The translations under genes and the position numbers were made by a program. From Stomoxys calcitrans (taxonomy: Eukaryota; Arthropoda; Insecta; Diptera; Muscidae), in the NCBI RefSeq assembly GCF_963082655.1, contig NC_081555.1, forward strand, positions 178,779,442-178,843,441: a DNA stretch of 64,000 nt, given 5' to 3'. Position 1 is the first letter of the stretch. The number at the start of each line of letters is the position of its first letter. This document shows positions 12,817-25,592 of the stretch, piece by piece. The notes under the pieces were generated by a model. That model was not told the origin of the DNA and ran no database searches. It saw only the letters and a program-made list of their open reading frames with translations.

Positions 12817-14192
12817 TTATACCCACCACCGAAGGATGGGGGTATATTCATTTTGTCATTCCGTTTGCAGCACATCGAAATATCCATTTCCGACCCTATA
12901 AAGTATATATATAGTCTTGATCAGCGCAAAAATCTAAGACGATCTAGACATGTCCGTCCGTCTGTCTGTTGAAATCACGCTACAGTCTTCAAAAATAGAG
13001 ATATTGTGCTGAAATTTTGCACAGAGTCTTTTTTTGTCCATAAGCAGGTTAAGTTCGAAGATGGGCTATATCGGACTATATCTTGATATAGCCCCCATAA
13101 AGACCGATCCGCCGATTTAGGGTATTTGGCCCCTAAAAGCCACAAATATTATTCGATTTTGCTGAAATTTGGGACAGTCACTTGTGCTAAGCCCTTCGAC
13201 ATCCTTCGTTAATTTCGTCCAGATCGGTTCAGATTTGGATATAGCTGCCATATAGACCGATCCTCCGATTTAGTGTCGTAGGCCCATAAAAGCCACATTT
13301 ATTATCCGATTTTGCTGAAATTTGGGACAGTGAGTTATGTTAGGCTCTTCAACATCCTTCGTCAATTTGGCCCAGATCGGTCTAGATGAGGATATAGCTG
13401 CAATATAGACTGATCTCTCGATTTAAGGTTTTTTGCCCATAAAAGGCGCATTTATTATCCGATGTCGCAGAAATTTGTGACAGTGAGTTATATTTGGCCC
13501 TTCGATATCCTCCTTCAATTTGGCTCAGATTGGTCCAGATCTGGATATAGCTGTCATATAGACCGATCCTCCGATTTAAGGTCTTAGACCCATAAAAGCG
13601 CCTTTTTGTCCGATGTCGCCGAAATTTGGGACATTGAGTTAGGTTAAACCCCTTGACATAGTTCTGCATTATGGCACAGGTCGGTCAAGTTTTGGATATA
13701 GCTGCCATATAGACCGATCTCTCGGTTATATATTTCGGGGCCAGAAAAAGCGCAGTGAGTTGTGTTGGGCCCTTCGACATCCTTTTTCAATTTCACTCAG
13801 ATCGATCAAGATTTGGATATAGCTGCCATATAGACCGATATCTCAATTTAAAATCTTGGCCCCAAAAAAGACGCATTTATAATCCGATTTAACTGAAATT
13901 TGACACATTGACTTATGTTAGGCTTTTCGACATCCATGTTGTATATGGTTCAGATCGGTTTATTTTTAGATATAGCTACTTAATAGTCCAATATTTTGTT
14001 ATATATAATTGAACAATGACTTGTACTTATTAGTATTTGGTCCAAATCGGAACATATTTCGATATAGCTACTATGTGGCATAAGGTATGCATTTTTCACC
14101 GGATTTTGACGAAAGGTGGTTTACATATATACCCGATATGGTGGGTATCCAAAGTTCGGCCCGGCCGAACTTAACACATTTTTACTTGTTTC
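12817..14192 (+). repeat. Interspersed repeat family B, complete copy
   Basis: It starts with TTATACCCACCACCGAAGGA and ends with AAGTTCGGCCCGGCCGAAC, then a TTTTTACTTGTTT tail. It holds about seven internal units with GATATAGCTGCCATATAGAC. A GTCCGTCCGTCTGTCTG stretch sits ~140 bp from its start. Confidence 0.85.
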
Positions 14193-14613
14193 TTATTATG
14201 CGTAAGTATATAAAGTCAAGTTTCTAGCGCGCGCTCTCCTTCAATCCCCACCAAACGGAGGTATTACCCGATAATAACAATATAGGGCATAAATTCGAGA
14301 ACAGGGGTCCAAATCCTACAAATAATAAATGAAAATGAAAAAAATACGTTTTGATGCGGTTGCACAATCTTAACTTTGTACTGCATGCAACCGAAAGGTA
14401 TTGGTAAGTTTTGTGTGCCAACAATTTGGGGTATATATGAAGACATTATACACCCATGAGATCTAGAAGTTTCAATTATAAATGTAAGTAAATTTTTTTC
14501 TGCGTTTTATATAAGATTCAGCAGAGTGTGCTAGTTTAACTGAATTCACCTTTTAAAAATCGAAACAGATTTCCACAACGATATATTGTTTTTTCCACTA
14601 ATATTTCCTGCTT
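14193..14613. other. intergenic, no gene seen
   Basis: No supportable feature. Two overlapping minus-strand ORFs at 14224-14446 have no domain. Confidence 0.4.
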
Positions 14614-15530
14614 TTTATACCCTCAACCATAGAATGGGGCATACTAATTTCGTCATTCTGTTTCAAACACCTCGAAATATTCGTCTAAGACCCCATAAAG
14701 TATATATATTCTTCATCGTCATGACATATTAGGTCGATCTAGCCATGTCCGCCCATCCGTCTGTCAAAAGCTCACTAACTTTCAAAGGAGTAAAGCTAAG
14801 CTGTTTAGATTTTGCACAAATACTTTGCCAATACATTTCTTGAGCTTCTGAAAGGCGTAATTCCTCTCCGATTTGGCTGAAATTTTGCACATATCATTTT
14901 GGTATCACACCCAACAACTGTACCACGTATGGTCTATATCAGTCCATAACCTAATATAGCTGCCATATAAACCGATCTTGATTTTTGAATTGTTGAACTT
15001 CTAGAGAGCGCAATTCTTATTTGGTTTGGCTGAAATTTTGCACATATCAAATTAGAATGACTTTCAATAACTGCTCCAAGTATGGTCTAAATCTGTTTAT
15101 AAACTGATATAGCTCCCATATAACCGTTCTTGGGTCTTGACTTCTAGGGCTTCTAAAGGGCGCAATTCTTATCCAAATTGGAAAAAATTTTGCACATGTT
15201 GTTTCAGTATGACTTCCAACAACTGTGCCAAGTAACAGTTAATTACCTGATATAGCTGCCCAAGATCGGATTATTTGGCAGCTATGTTAAGTTATGGGCT
15301 GATTTAGACCATGTTAGATGTCATACCGAATATGTGCAAAATTTCAGCCAAATCAGTTAAGAATTACGCCCTTTAGAGGAGAATTGCGCAATTCTTATCC
15401 AATTCGGCTGAAATTTTGCATAAGTCGTTCTGGTATGACTTCTAACATCTGTGCTAAGTATGGTCCAAATCGGTTCATAACCTGATATAGTTGAAAACCG
15501 ATCTCCCAATTTGACTTTCTGAGCCTCTCG
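14614..15530 (-). repeat. Interspersed repeat family A, 3'-truncated copy
   Basis: The T2 hairpin end (TTTTTATACCCTCAACCATA) lies at the left, so the element points to the minus strand. The T1 end is missing, replaced by a SINE fragment. Confidence 0.75.
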
Positions 15531-15534
15531 AGAT

Positions 15535-15625
15535 GCATGACTTTCTGAGCCTCTCGATAATGATATGCCAAATGCAAATTTTGCCCACTAAGGAACAGGG
15601 GCAAACTTCTCAATTAGTATACATC
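15535..15625 (-). repeat. SINE fragment
   Basis: CAAATTTTGCCCACTAAGGA followed by GGGGCAAACTTCTCA matches the reverse complement of the SINE tail. Confidence 0.5.
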
Positions 15626-16620
15626 CAGCCTATGGGAACTGGAATATCCTTCAATTTAGTTCATTTTAGTCGAATTTTTATCAGTGCATATAGCTTCGAG
15701 TGAGATTCTGCATCAGAAATTATTTATTCGGTAAAAATGATTTTTAAGTATTTTCTAGGACTTATGGCCCATGGAGATGAGATTTTCGAATAAAATAGAC
15801 AATAGAAAGACATTAAAATATGATGATGGGCCACCCATAAACTAATACGAAAAATCTACGGTCTTGTTGTCTACCCAACTAACCCTAAATATACCAAATA
15901 CATCTCTTTCCTTTCAATTGTAACACTAAGCAAAAACTATTCTCTATTGCCTTTAATTTAAATTTCGTTTCCCTATAATTTCTTGAAAAAGGCAGACTCC
16001 TTCTCTGACACGAGACTTTTTCTAATGAGTTCAAGTTTTTGGGGCCAACTACAAATTGACACCTTGCCCAACAAGAAAAAAATTTAATTACCCTTCAAAG
16101 CTTAAAAGAGCGGAAATGATATCTCCCAAAAAAAAACAGCAACACCTCTTCCATGAATTAATTCTTTTACTCCGTTCTTGAGTTTTATTTGGAGCTTTCA
16201 CTTTTTTTCTAAGTGTACGCCTGCCCACTAAGAATATATTACCAAGTGTGATGTGTGACTTTCAGTCTATTAGCAGAGTCACTGCTGACCCGTAAGTAAC
16301 ACGCACAACGCACATCTGTACCGGCGTCTATCCACCACCGGCAGCAGCACAACAAAGAAGAGGCGAAAAAAGTGTGGTTCGCGTGCAGCTACAAAACCTA
16401 CCGCAAAATAAAAAGCATCGGTTTAGCGCGGTGCTCGAACAGTCTAAATCTTGTTTCGCATGTCAAAACAAGTGTCAGTGTATAGTGTGTGTGAACGGAA
16501 TTGAATATAAAATCGGGGTGACAACTCCTAAACGCAACTTGGGATAGAAAATAATGTCCATACTGCCCTCGTATTAGAGAGAATTCAAAGTCAATCGAAC
16601 GAACAAAAGACAAAAAAATA
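15626..16620. other. upstream region of gene 1
   Basis: Gene-free DNA before the first secreted-protein gene. A CAGTGTATAG/TCAGTG-type initiator candidate occurs near 16470-16480, without a convincing TATA box, so the transcription start cannot be fixed. An antisense ORF at 16398-16796 is a shadow of exon 1 and the leader. Confidence 0.4.
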
Positions 16621-19187
16621 ATGAAAAAACCTTTTAACCTTTGCACCTGGACAGTGGTGGCGGCGCTAGTGTTATTCTGCGGAGTTGCCGTGCATGCCGC
16701 CGAAGAGTCATCCCCCGATGTGGAGGAGACAACGGAGTCTCCCATTGCCGATATGGCTTTGGTAGGTAAGTAGCTCGAGGAAAAGGAGTTGCCCAATTTT
16801 AAGATATTACCTAAAGGGCTTCAAATTCTATTGCAGAACCACCGGTGATGAATGCCAACGCTGAAGCTGCAGTAGAGGCAAGCAAACAAGAAGTGCCACT
16901 GATGCCAGAGACTATCCAGCCCCATACAATTGCCGATTTTGTTATACACCCTTTGATTGCCTTGAAAGCTAGGGTTCCCGAGGAGCCCATTGGTGAGGGT
17001 AAACAAGCTGCCAGTTCCACTACTCCTGCCCCTTGGCAGATCTTTGGCTTCAATCCTGCCCAGAGTTTGGGCTCCTCGGTTTCCTCCTTGGCCGGCACCG
17101 TTTCCGGCTGGCTGGGCAATCGCATTCAATTGCCAAGTCTGATTGAGACGCCGGTAGCTGAGTCATCAACTACCACCACAACTACAACCATTCGACCAGA
17201 TGTGGTTGTCAGGGTGCAACACAGACCTTCGACCAGGAAACCTCTAATTCAGATCAACGACGAAAGCAGACCCCATCGTTTCGGCAATAACTTCTATGAT
17301 TCCGAGGAGTATGACGATGATTACGATGACGATTATTTCGAACGCGATGATTTCGATGATGAGGATGATGACCACAGTGATGAAGAAGATGACGATGATC
17401 ACCGCAATGGAGGTAATGACGAAAGCCGAGAAGATGAAGATGATGAGGAAGATAATGAGCTGGAAGACGAGGATCGACCGGTACGCAAGCGCAGGCCCAA
17501 TAGGAGGACGAGTAGCAGCAGCAGCAGCTCAAGTTCTAGCAGCAGCAATAACAACAAGAACAAGAAGAAGGCCAACCAAAAGAAGAAGGCATCCAACAAC
17601 AAGAAACGTAATGAGAAACGCAAGCGACCCCAAGACAGTGAAGAGGAGATCGAAAATGACGATGACAAGAGTGAGGAGGAAGCTGAGTATGACGAGGACG
17701 ATAACAGCCAAGAATTCTTCTACAACAACAATCATGGATCCACCAAACGTTCGCAGAATCAACAGGGTTTCATTCAATTGGGTCAACAGAATCTCATCAA
17801 TCAAATTCGCCAACTGACCAGAGGCCAGACGCCCGCTGAAATTGGTGCTGTGATGCGTCGAGGATCATCAACGTCCTCTGGCAGCAAGCGTCGTACGCCA
17901 GCCACATTGATTATCAATCGCAATGGCCAAACAGTCTACATGGCTCCCGAACTACTGGAAGCTACCCATGGGGCGGGCAACAAGATTGTTGCACCCATGT
18001 ACACTACCTCTAGCGTACCTGCCAAGAAGAAGCCCTCCAAAGGCTATCCCCAACCACCCCTAACGGTGCCCCTGAGAAGAAAGGGTCAACCCACCCAATA
18101 CATTACCATACCATGGAGCCAGTTGGGCATTTCTTCTCCCAGCCAGCTAGTCTCTGTATCAGAGGGTATCCAAACCCAACCTTTGATACTCAACATTCCA
18201 CAAAGTGCCTTGGAAAGCATGCAAATCTCGAACAAACCCAAAAGACCTCAACAAGCACAACTTCTCACCCCAGATGCGGTGCCTCTACTGGCCGAAGCCT
18301 CACTCATGGATGTCTTCAAGCCACCACAAATTCCTCCAGCCCGCACTCCTTCGGGAACAAGAGCTTCCGTTAAAATGACCGCAGCCGTGACTCCAGTGAT
18401 CATCACCACCACCAAGTCCAAGCAACGCATACGCCCCGGTACCATTGTGGAGAAGGCTCCCGACATGGACGCCATGGGAAATGCTCAAATGGAGATGGAG
18501 GAAAGCGCCAGTGAAAGTGAAAACCAATTCATAATGGTGGGCGAAGATGGCGAACCAGGTTTGGGACGTCAGGTCTATCCTGTGTTTGGCGAAAGTCGCC
18601 ACGTTCAGGCGGGGTTCAATCCCTATTACCATCTCTTCCAGAACCGACCTTTGAGAAGAGGCCGTGAATTGCAGGAAAATGGAGAGCCCATGGCCGAAGG
18701 CGAAATGATGGATGGCGCTGCCATGCAATCCGAAACCATGGCAGACAGTCCTATGATAATGATCTCTAGCAGTGAGCCAGCAGTGCAGGAATTGCCTGTG
18801 ATGCAAAGCCAAGAGTCTGCCATGGAGGGTGCTGTAATGCCAACGCAAGAGACAAAAACTGAACCAGCCATGGAAGCTGCAGTCATGCCGGCTGAACCAG
18901 TCATGCTAAATGTAGTCAAGAATGCTGAACCAGCCATGGAAGCTTCAGTGGTGCAAGCAGAACCAGCCATGGAAGCTTCAGTGATGCAGGCTGAATCGGC
19001 GATGGTCCAAAGCCACGAACCAGCTAAGGAAATGACCCTCACTGAGGAAGCAGCCAAAGAAATGCCCCTGGTAAAGTCTGGTGACCACACCATCCCAGTT
19101 CAAGTGATAAGTTCTGAATCCGAAATGGCTAAAAGTCCTGAAACCATAGCCTCCGAGATCAAACCACAAGAAACCAAAATCGAATAG
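16621..19187 (+). CDS. Secreted acidic/Ser-Lys-rich protein with C-terminal PAMEA repeats (gene 1)
   Basis: I assemble two exons, 16621-16765 and 16837-19187, 831 aa. Exon 1 opens with a signal peptide (charged MKKPF, then the hydrophobic VVAALVLFCGVAVHA). The donor GTAAGT and acceptor TTGCAG bound a 71-bp phase-1 intron and restore the frame as a Glu codon. The mature protein has a Thr run at ~160-166, a strongly acidic D/E tract at ~203-263, a Ser-run and Lys/Asn/Arg segment at ~264-317, a neutral middle with TPATLIINRNGQTVYMAPEL and QYITIPWSQLGISSPSQL, and from ~720 a Met/Ala/Glu-rich region with near-repeats of EPAMEASV. No enzyme or cysteine-rich domain is visible. The exon plan and the Thr-acidic-basic order match the downstream cluster, but there is no polyproline and no clear sequence homology. 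A structural secreted protein is an inference; I do not recognise the family. The gene model is sound; the function is unknown. Confidence 0.85.
18865..19010 (+). repeat. Coding near-repeats EPAMEA(S/A)V in gene 1
   Basis: GAACCAGCCATGGAAGCT recurs at spacings of 36-72 bp, giving three close copies of EPAMEA(A/S)V(M/V)xAE at protein level. The DNA identity is high, which suggests recent slippage or unequal crossing-over inside the exon. Confidence 0.75.
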
Positions 19188-21004
19188 AAATTCAATTTAA
19201 GAGCTAATAATTGTTTATTTTAAGTCGAACTACATTAAGATGCAATAGAAAAACAAATACTTGACCAGAGAAAAAGTATTAAAAAGAATAACCGAAAAAA
19301 AAATTACAAAAAAAAAACTTTTTGTTTCAGTAAATAGAGGGAAGTCACTGATAAGGGTATTTTGGAAGTGGGTTTTGTTTGTAGAAAAATCTGATTTTCA
19401 TCTTGGATGGTTTCTGACAATTTTTTTAAAAGGGGATTTACTAAAAAAAATATTTGACAAATTTTGCAGATCCATTTCTGTGTCTAGGATATCTAGAAAC
19501 TTTCTCTTTCTCCATGTAGGAAGAGTGCACCTTCTGTTGGTCCACAAGAATTTGCAAGACATTCCAATATATTACGAAACTTGCCTTGGGGCTCTGCACC
19601 ATTGATAGTACCATTGACCTCTCAACGACGAATTTCTCTTTGCAACTACTACAGTGACCCTCTTGTGAACTTTCACATACGAAAAATCACCAGAGAGGAG
19701 AAAAGCCATTAACTATCATAATCTATAGATGATCGCCTGATTAATTCAACTAATCGCTGTTGGGAGATTTCTAGCAAAAAAAAAAAAAACATTGCCACAA
19801 ACACAAATTCAATATGGCAAAAAATATTCAAAATAATTTGTTAGCCAAAGCCACTAAAAAGATGAAGAAATCCAAAATGGCTAAGAAAAAAAAAACAACA
19901 ATAAAATATGCAACTAAGTTTGACTAAATTGCCTTTTAGCCGAACCCCTTATTAAGGCCCTGTCCAAACTACGGTTCACACCATTCATCTCTTAGCCATT
20001 CTAAGCTGAGTCCAAGAGACCAGGAGAATTTGTTGTTGCGGTCACAACGGTGAATTTTTAATTATTTAAATTAGGTTGAAAACAAACCGCTGATTAATGA
20101 TGAGCTTCGCATCGATGGGATGGACGGACGGACGGACGTACATACGCACTCACCTAGCTGTCTACCTGCCAACCTACCTGTCGACATATGAACCTATCAT
20201 GAATCTGGTGTGTTGGGTAAATATTTGCGATAGAAAATTAAAGAATGTTGACCCGTGCAGTGACACCGAAAGAGAAATATGAAAGAAAACACAACAACAA
20301 CAACGGCAGCAAAAACAAAAATCAACTGCGAAAAGCGGCATCTCGCTTAAAATATTCATAGCCAAATATCTTTTGGCCAAAATAAAAAACCATCAAAAAT
20401 ATATGTGTCAGTATGTATGGCCATTATTTAAGAGAACAAACAACAACAGCAACAACAAAAATTGAAAAACCGTTTTTAGCCTAAAGTCTTGTAAGAGTGA
20501 TTTGTAATTGTTACTTACCTTCAAGCCATATGAATTTACATTCACAACTTTTGAAGGGGATAAACGAACGAACTCCCAGCAGATATTTACACAAATTAAT
20601 GCTTGGCCTATAACAGCTAACGCAGAAACCTGAGATGGAATCCTGTTGAGCCTAACATTTGCCATGGTTATGGCATTAATTAACCTGCACCGTTTCTTTG
20701 ACAGCCGATATTGATGTTAGCCAAAACTTTCTTTAATTTTCCAAAAACTTATGAATGGGAAATCTTATACTCGTATTCGAATGATTGATGTGATAAATCT
20801 TTGTCTGGCTTTGTTGGCCTAACAACTCAAAAAGCCTTTACTCATGCGCAGAAACAGAACGTATTCATCAACGAATTTAGCGGCACATGCCATCACAACA
20901 AGTTGTAATTAAGTTCTAATTACACCATGTTGATCTATTTTTAATTAATTTTTGATATGTCTGTGGTCAACAAAATTTAATTCCTATTGGCCATATACTA
21001 AAAG
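19188..21004. other. intergenic, no gene seen
   Basis: 3' flank of gene 1. I see no canonical AATAAA close to the stop codon. A (GGAC)n microsatellite occurs at ~20120-20140 and CAACAA-rich tracts at ~20290-20460. Small ORFs have no domain. Confidence 0.45.
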
Positions 21005-21235
21005 TGAGATTTTCCCATAAACATTCTATTAAGGAACAGGGGGCAAACTTTTGACATATCAATGAGAGCTGTCCAATTCAAGTTGAAGGCTCAATGATAA
21101 GGGACCTGCTTTTTTTTAGACGATTACGAACGACCTGTCGCAGGACGACACCTCTTTGGAGAGAGAAGTTTTAACATGGATTCTATGCATGGTACAGTAC
21201 CTCGTAATTGTCGCCAGTTTTAGGGGCGAAAACCA
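21005..21235 (-). repeat. Truncated tRNA-derived SINE
   Basis: It carries the reverse complement of the SINE body (GGGGCAAACTT, CAATGATAAGGGACC, GACACCTCTTTGG, TGTCGCCAG). The tRNA-like head is missing. Confidence 0.7.
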
Positions 21236-21320
21236 ACTCTTTTCTCTTTTTTTATATCAACCACCTACACAGACAATATTAAAAATCCTTCTCAATCACG
21301 AAATAAGTTGATCCAACTAA

Positions 21321-23706
21321 TTTTTATACCCTCCACCATAAGATGGTGGGTATACTAATTTCGTCATTCTGTTTGTAACTACTCGAAATTTTCGTCTGAG
21401 ACCCCATAAAGTATATATATTCTTGATCGTCGCGACATTTTATGTCGATCTAGCCATGTCCGTCCGTCTGTCCGTCCGTCCGTCCGTCCGTCTGTCTGTC
21501 GAAAGCACGCTAACTTCCGAAGGAGTAAAGCTAGCCGCTTGAAATTTTGCCCAAATACTTCTTATTAGTGTAGGTCGGTTGGTATTGTAAATGGGCCATA
21601 TCGGTCCATGTTTTGATATAGCTGCCATATAAACCGATCTTGGGTCTTGACTTCTTGAGCCTCTAGAGTGCGCAATTCTTATCCGATCAGAATGAAATTT
21701 TGGCACGACGTGTTTTGTTATGATATCCAACAACTGTGCCAAGTATGGTTCAAATCGGTCCATGTTTTGATATAGCCGCTATATAAAACGATCTTGGGTC
21801 TTGACTTCTTGACCCTCTAGAGTGCGCAATTCTTATCCGATTGGAATGGAACTTTGCACGACGTGTTTTGTTATGATATTCAACAACTGTGCCAAGTATG
21901 GTTCAAATCGACCGATAACCTAATATAGCTGCCATATAAACCGATCTTGGGTCTTGACTTCTTGAGCCTCTAGAGTGCGCAATGCTTATCCGATTGGAAT
22001 GAAATTTTGCACGACGTGTTTTGTTATGATATCCAACATCTGAGCCAAGTATGATTCAAATCGGTCCATAACCTGATATAGCTGACATATTAACCGATCT
22101 GGGATCTTGACTTCTTGAGCCTCTAGAGGTCGCAATTATTATCCGATTTGTCTGAAATTATGTACTACGGATCTTCTCATGACCATCAACAAACGTGTTC
22201 CTTATGATCTGAATCGGTCTATAGCCCGATACAGCTCCCATATAAATCGATCTCTCTATTTTACTTCTTGAGCCCCCAAAGGGTGCAATTCTTATTCGAA
22301 TTGGCTGACATTTTACATAGGTCTCCAACATGTAATAATATAATAATAGCAGAGCAAATCTTTCCTTTTATCCTTTTTTACCTAAGAAGAGATGCCGGGA
22401 GAAGAACTCGGCAAATGCGATCCATGGTGGAGGGTATGTAAGATTCGGCCCGGCCGAACTTAGCACGCTTTTACTTGTTTTAATTGAAACTGCTTCTATA
22501 GCGAAAACGATAACATAATCATCCGTTTTTAAAAAAATTTTCGATTAAAAAAAAACATATTCAATTAAAACAAGTAAAAGCGTGCTAAGTTCGGCCGGGC
22601 CGAATCTTACATACCCTCCACCATGGATCGCATTTGCCGAGTTCTTCTCCCGGCATCTCTTCTTAGGTAAAAAAGGATAAAAGAAAAGATTTGCTCTGCT
22701 ATTATTATATTATTACATGTTGGAGACCTATGTAAAATGTCAGCCAATTCGAATAAGAATTGCGCTCTTTGGGGGCTCAAGAAGTAAAATAGAGAGATCG
22801 ATTTATATGGGAGCTGTATCGGGCTATAGACCGATTCAGATCATAAAGAACACGTTTGTTGATGGTCATGAGAAGATCCGTAGTACATAATTTCAGACAA
22901 ATCGGATAATAATTGCGACCTCTAGAGGCTCAAGAAGTCAAGATCCCAGATCGGTTAATATGTCAGCTATATCAGGTTATTGACCGATTTGAATCATACT
23001 TGGCACAGATGTTGGATATCATAACAAAACACGTCGTGCAAAATTTCATTCCAATCGGATAAGCATTCCGCACTTTAGAGGCTCAAGAAGTCAAGACCCA
23101 AGATCGGTTTATATGGCAGCTATATCAGGTTATGGACCGATTTCAACCATACTTGGCACAGTTGTTGGGTATCATAACAAAACATGTCGTGCGAAATTCC
23201 ATTCCAATCGGATAAGAATTGCGCCCTCTAGAGGCTCAAGAAGTCAAGACCCCAGATCGGTTTATATGGCAGCTATATCAGGTTATAGACCGATTTGAAC
23301 CATACTTGGCACAGTTGTTGTATATCATAACAAAACACGTCGTGCAAAATTTCATTTCTATCGGATAAGAATTGCGCACTCTAGAGGCTCAAGAAGTCAA
23401 GACCCAAGATCGGTTTATATGGCAGCTATATCAAAACATGGACCGATATGGCCCATTTACAATACCAACCGACCTACACAAATAAGAAGTATTTGGGCAA
23501 AATTTCAAGCGGCTAGCTTTACTCCTTCGGAAGTTAGCGTGCTTTCGACAGACAGACGGACGGACGGACATGGCTAGATCGACATAAAATGTCGCGACGA
23601 TCAAGAATATATATACTTTATGGGGTCTCAGACGAAAATTTCGAGTAGTTACAAACAGAATGACGAAATTAGTATACCCCCCATCTTATGGTGGAGGGTA
23701 TAAAAA
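21321..23706. repeat. 2.39-kb foldback: two family A copies in inverted orientation
   Basis: The left arm, 21321-22488, is a minus-strand family A copy and the right arm, 22560-23706, a plus-strand copy. They are separated by a 71-bp A+T-rich loop, with the T1 ends (GTTCGGCCGGGCCGAA) facing inward and the T2 hairpins outside. Long stretches are exact reverse complements, for example the GATCGTCGCGACATTTTATG block and the CCCGGCATCTCTTCTTAGG block. Each arm contains four to five ~153 bp units starting CTTGACTTCTTGAGCCTC (left-arm starts near 21646, 21800, 21953 and 22106). Nothing is encoded. Confidence 0.9.
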
Positions 23707-23943
23707 TGATTGAAGTTTTGAATTAATTTTTTTATTCATCGAATTAAAAAGAATTGATTGAAATTTTCAATTAATATTTTTAATTGCACCGATTATAAAA
23801 TGATTGACATTTTTTTATGAAAACCACAAAAATTTCCATCATAATCGCGATAAAAAAAATTTCAAGCGCAATTAAAAAATTAATTGAATCAAATAATTTG
23901 TAAATTGAAAATGACAAATATTTTAATCACGACCGCAAATAAA
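23707..23943. repeat. AATTGA-rich low-complexity repeat
   Basis: Repeated TTAATTTTTTTATTCATCGA and AATTAAAAAATTAATTGAAT blocks match those near 955-1130 and 30440-30790. Confidence 0.6.
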
Positions 23944-25592
23944 AACAAGTAAAAGCGTGCCAAGTTCGGCCGGGCCGAATCTTGTATACCCTCCTCCATG
24001 GATCGCATTTGTCGAGTTCTTTCCCGGTATATCTTATTAGACAAACAAAGGATAAAAGAAAAGAATTGCTATGCTAATGGATTTGAATATTGGGGACCAC
24101 AATAGAAGTCTTTGAGTAAAAATTCTGTCAAATCGAATATTAATTGGGCCTTTTAGGGGCTCAAGAAGAAAAATAGGGAGATCGGTTTATAGGGCAGCTG
24201 TATCAGGCTAAAGACTGATTCAGACCATATTTGACACCTATGTTGAAGATCATGCCGTTGTACAAAATTTAAACCAAATCGGCTAATAATTACGCCCTCT
24301 TGAGGCTCAGGATGTCAAGATTCCAGATCGATTTGAATGGCATCTATATCAGGCTATGGACCGATTTGAACCATATTTGGCACAGTTGTTTGAAGTCATA
24401 ACAAAACACCTCACCCAAAATTTCAGCCAAATCGGATAGGAATTACGCTCTCTAGCGGGTCAAGAAGTCAAAACCCAAGATCGGTTTATATGGCATGGAC
24501 ATATGCCAAGTACGGTCCGAATCGGTCTATAACCCGATTTAGCTTTCATAAACTGATCTTCCAATTTGACTTCTTCAGTTTTTGCAAGCCACAATTTTTG
24601 TCCGATTTGCCTCAAATTGAGCATGTAGTGTTTTGTTATGACTTTTGAAAACTGTGTTAAGTACGGTCAAAATCGGTCTACAACCTGATATAGCCACCGC
24701 TTGAAATTTTTCAAGAGGTGTTTTGTTACGACTTCCACCAAAGACGATCCAAATTAGTCTATAACCTGATATAGCTCCCATGTAAACCGGTCTATCGATC
24801 ATGCTTGTTCGGTTCGTAGAAGCTTTAATTTTTGCTGGTTTGACAAAAGTTTGGTATGTAGAAAAAAAATTATGCCATTTGTTGTAAACATTTTTAGCAG
24901 AATCTATGGTGGTGGGTTCCCAAAATACGGCGCGGCCGAACTTAGTTGAGTTGGGATTGTAAATGGGCTATATCGGTCCACGTTTTGATATAGCTGCCAT
25001 ATAAATCGATCTGGGATCTTGACTTCTTGAACCTCTAAAGGTCACAATTATTATCCGATTTAGCTGAAATTTTGCATGAGGTGTTTTGTTATGACTTTCA
25101 ACAATTGTGCTAAGAATAGTTCAAATCGATCCATAACCTGATATAGCTACCATATAAACCGATCTTGGATCTTGACTTCTTGAGCCACGAGAGGGCGCAA
25201 TTATTATCCGATTTATTTGAAATTTTGTACAACGGCTTCTTTCATGACCTTTAATATACGTGTCGAAAATGGCTTGAATCGGTTTATAGCCTAATGCAGC
25301 TCCCCTATAAACCGATCTCCCTCTTTTACTTCTTCAGCCCCTAAAGTTCGCAATTCTTACTAGATTTGGCTGAAATTTTACCCAATGGCTGCTACTATGG
25401 TCTCCAATATTCAGTTCAATTGTGGTCCGAAATGAGCCATAACTTGATATTGTTCCAATAACATAGTAATTACTTTCTTTTATCCTTTGTTTGCCTTAAA
25501 AGAGATACCGTGGCAAGAGCTCGACAAATGCGATCCATGGTGGAGGGTATATAAGATTCAGCCCGTCCAAACTTAGCACGGTTTTACTTGTT
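23944..25592. repeat. Family A composite, + then - orientation
   Basis: It begins with the plus-strand T1 end (AACAAGTAAAAGCGTGCCAA) at 23944 and switches to minus orientation near 24505. A second GGCGCGGCCGAACTTAG end lies near 24930, and it finishes with a minus-strand T1 end (CTTAGCACGGTTTTACTTGT) at 25592. T1 ends therefore face outward, opposite to the 21321-23706 foldback. Confidence 0.75.
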
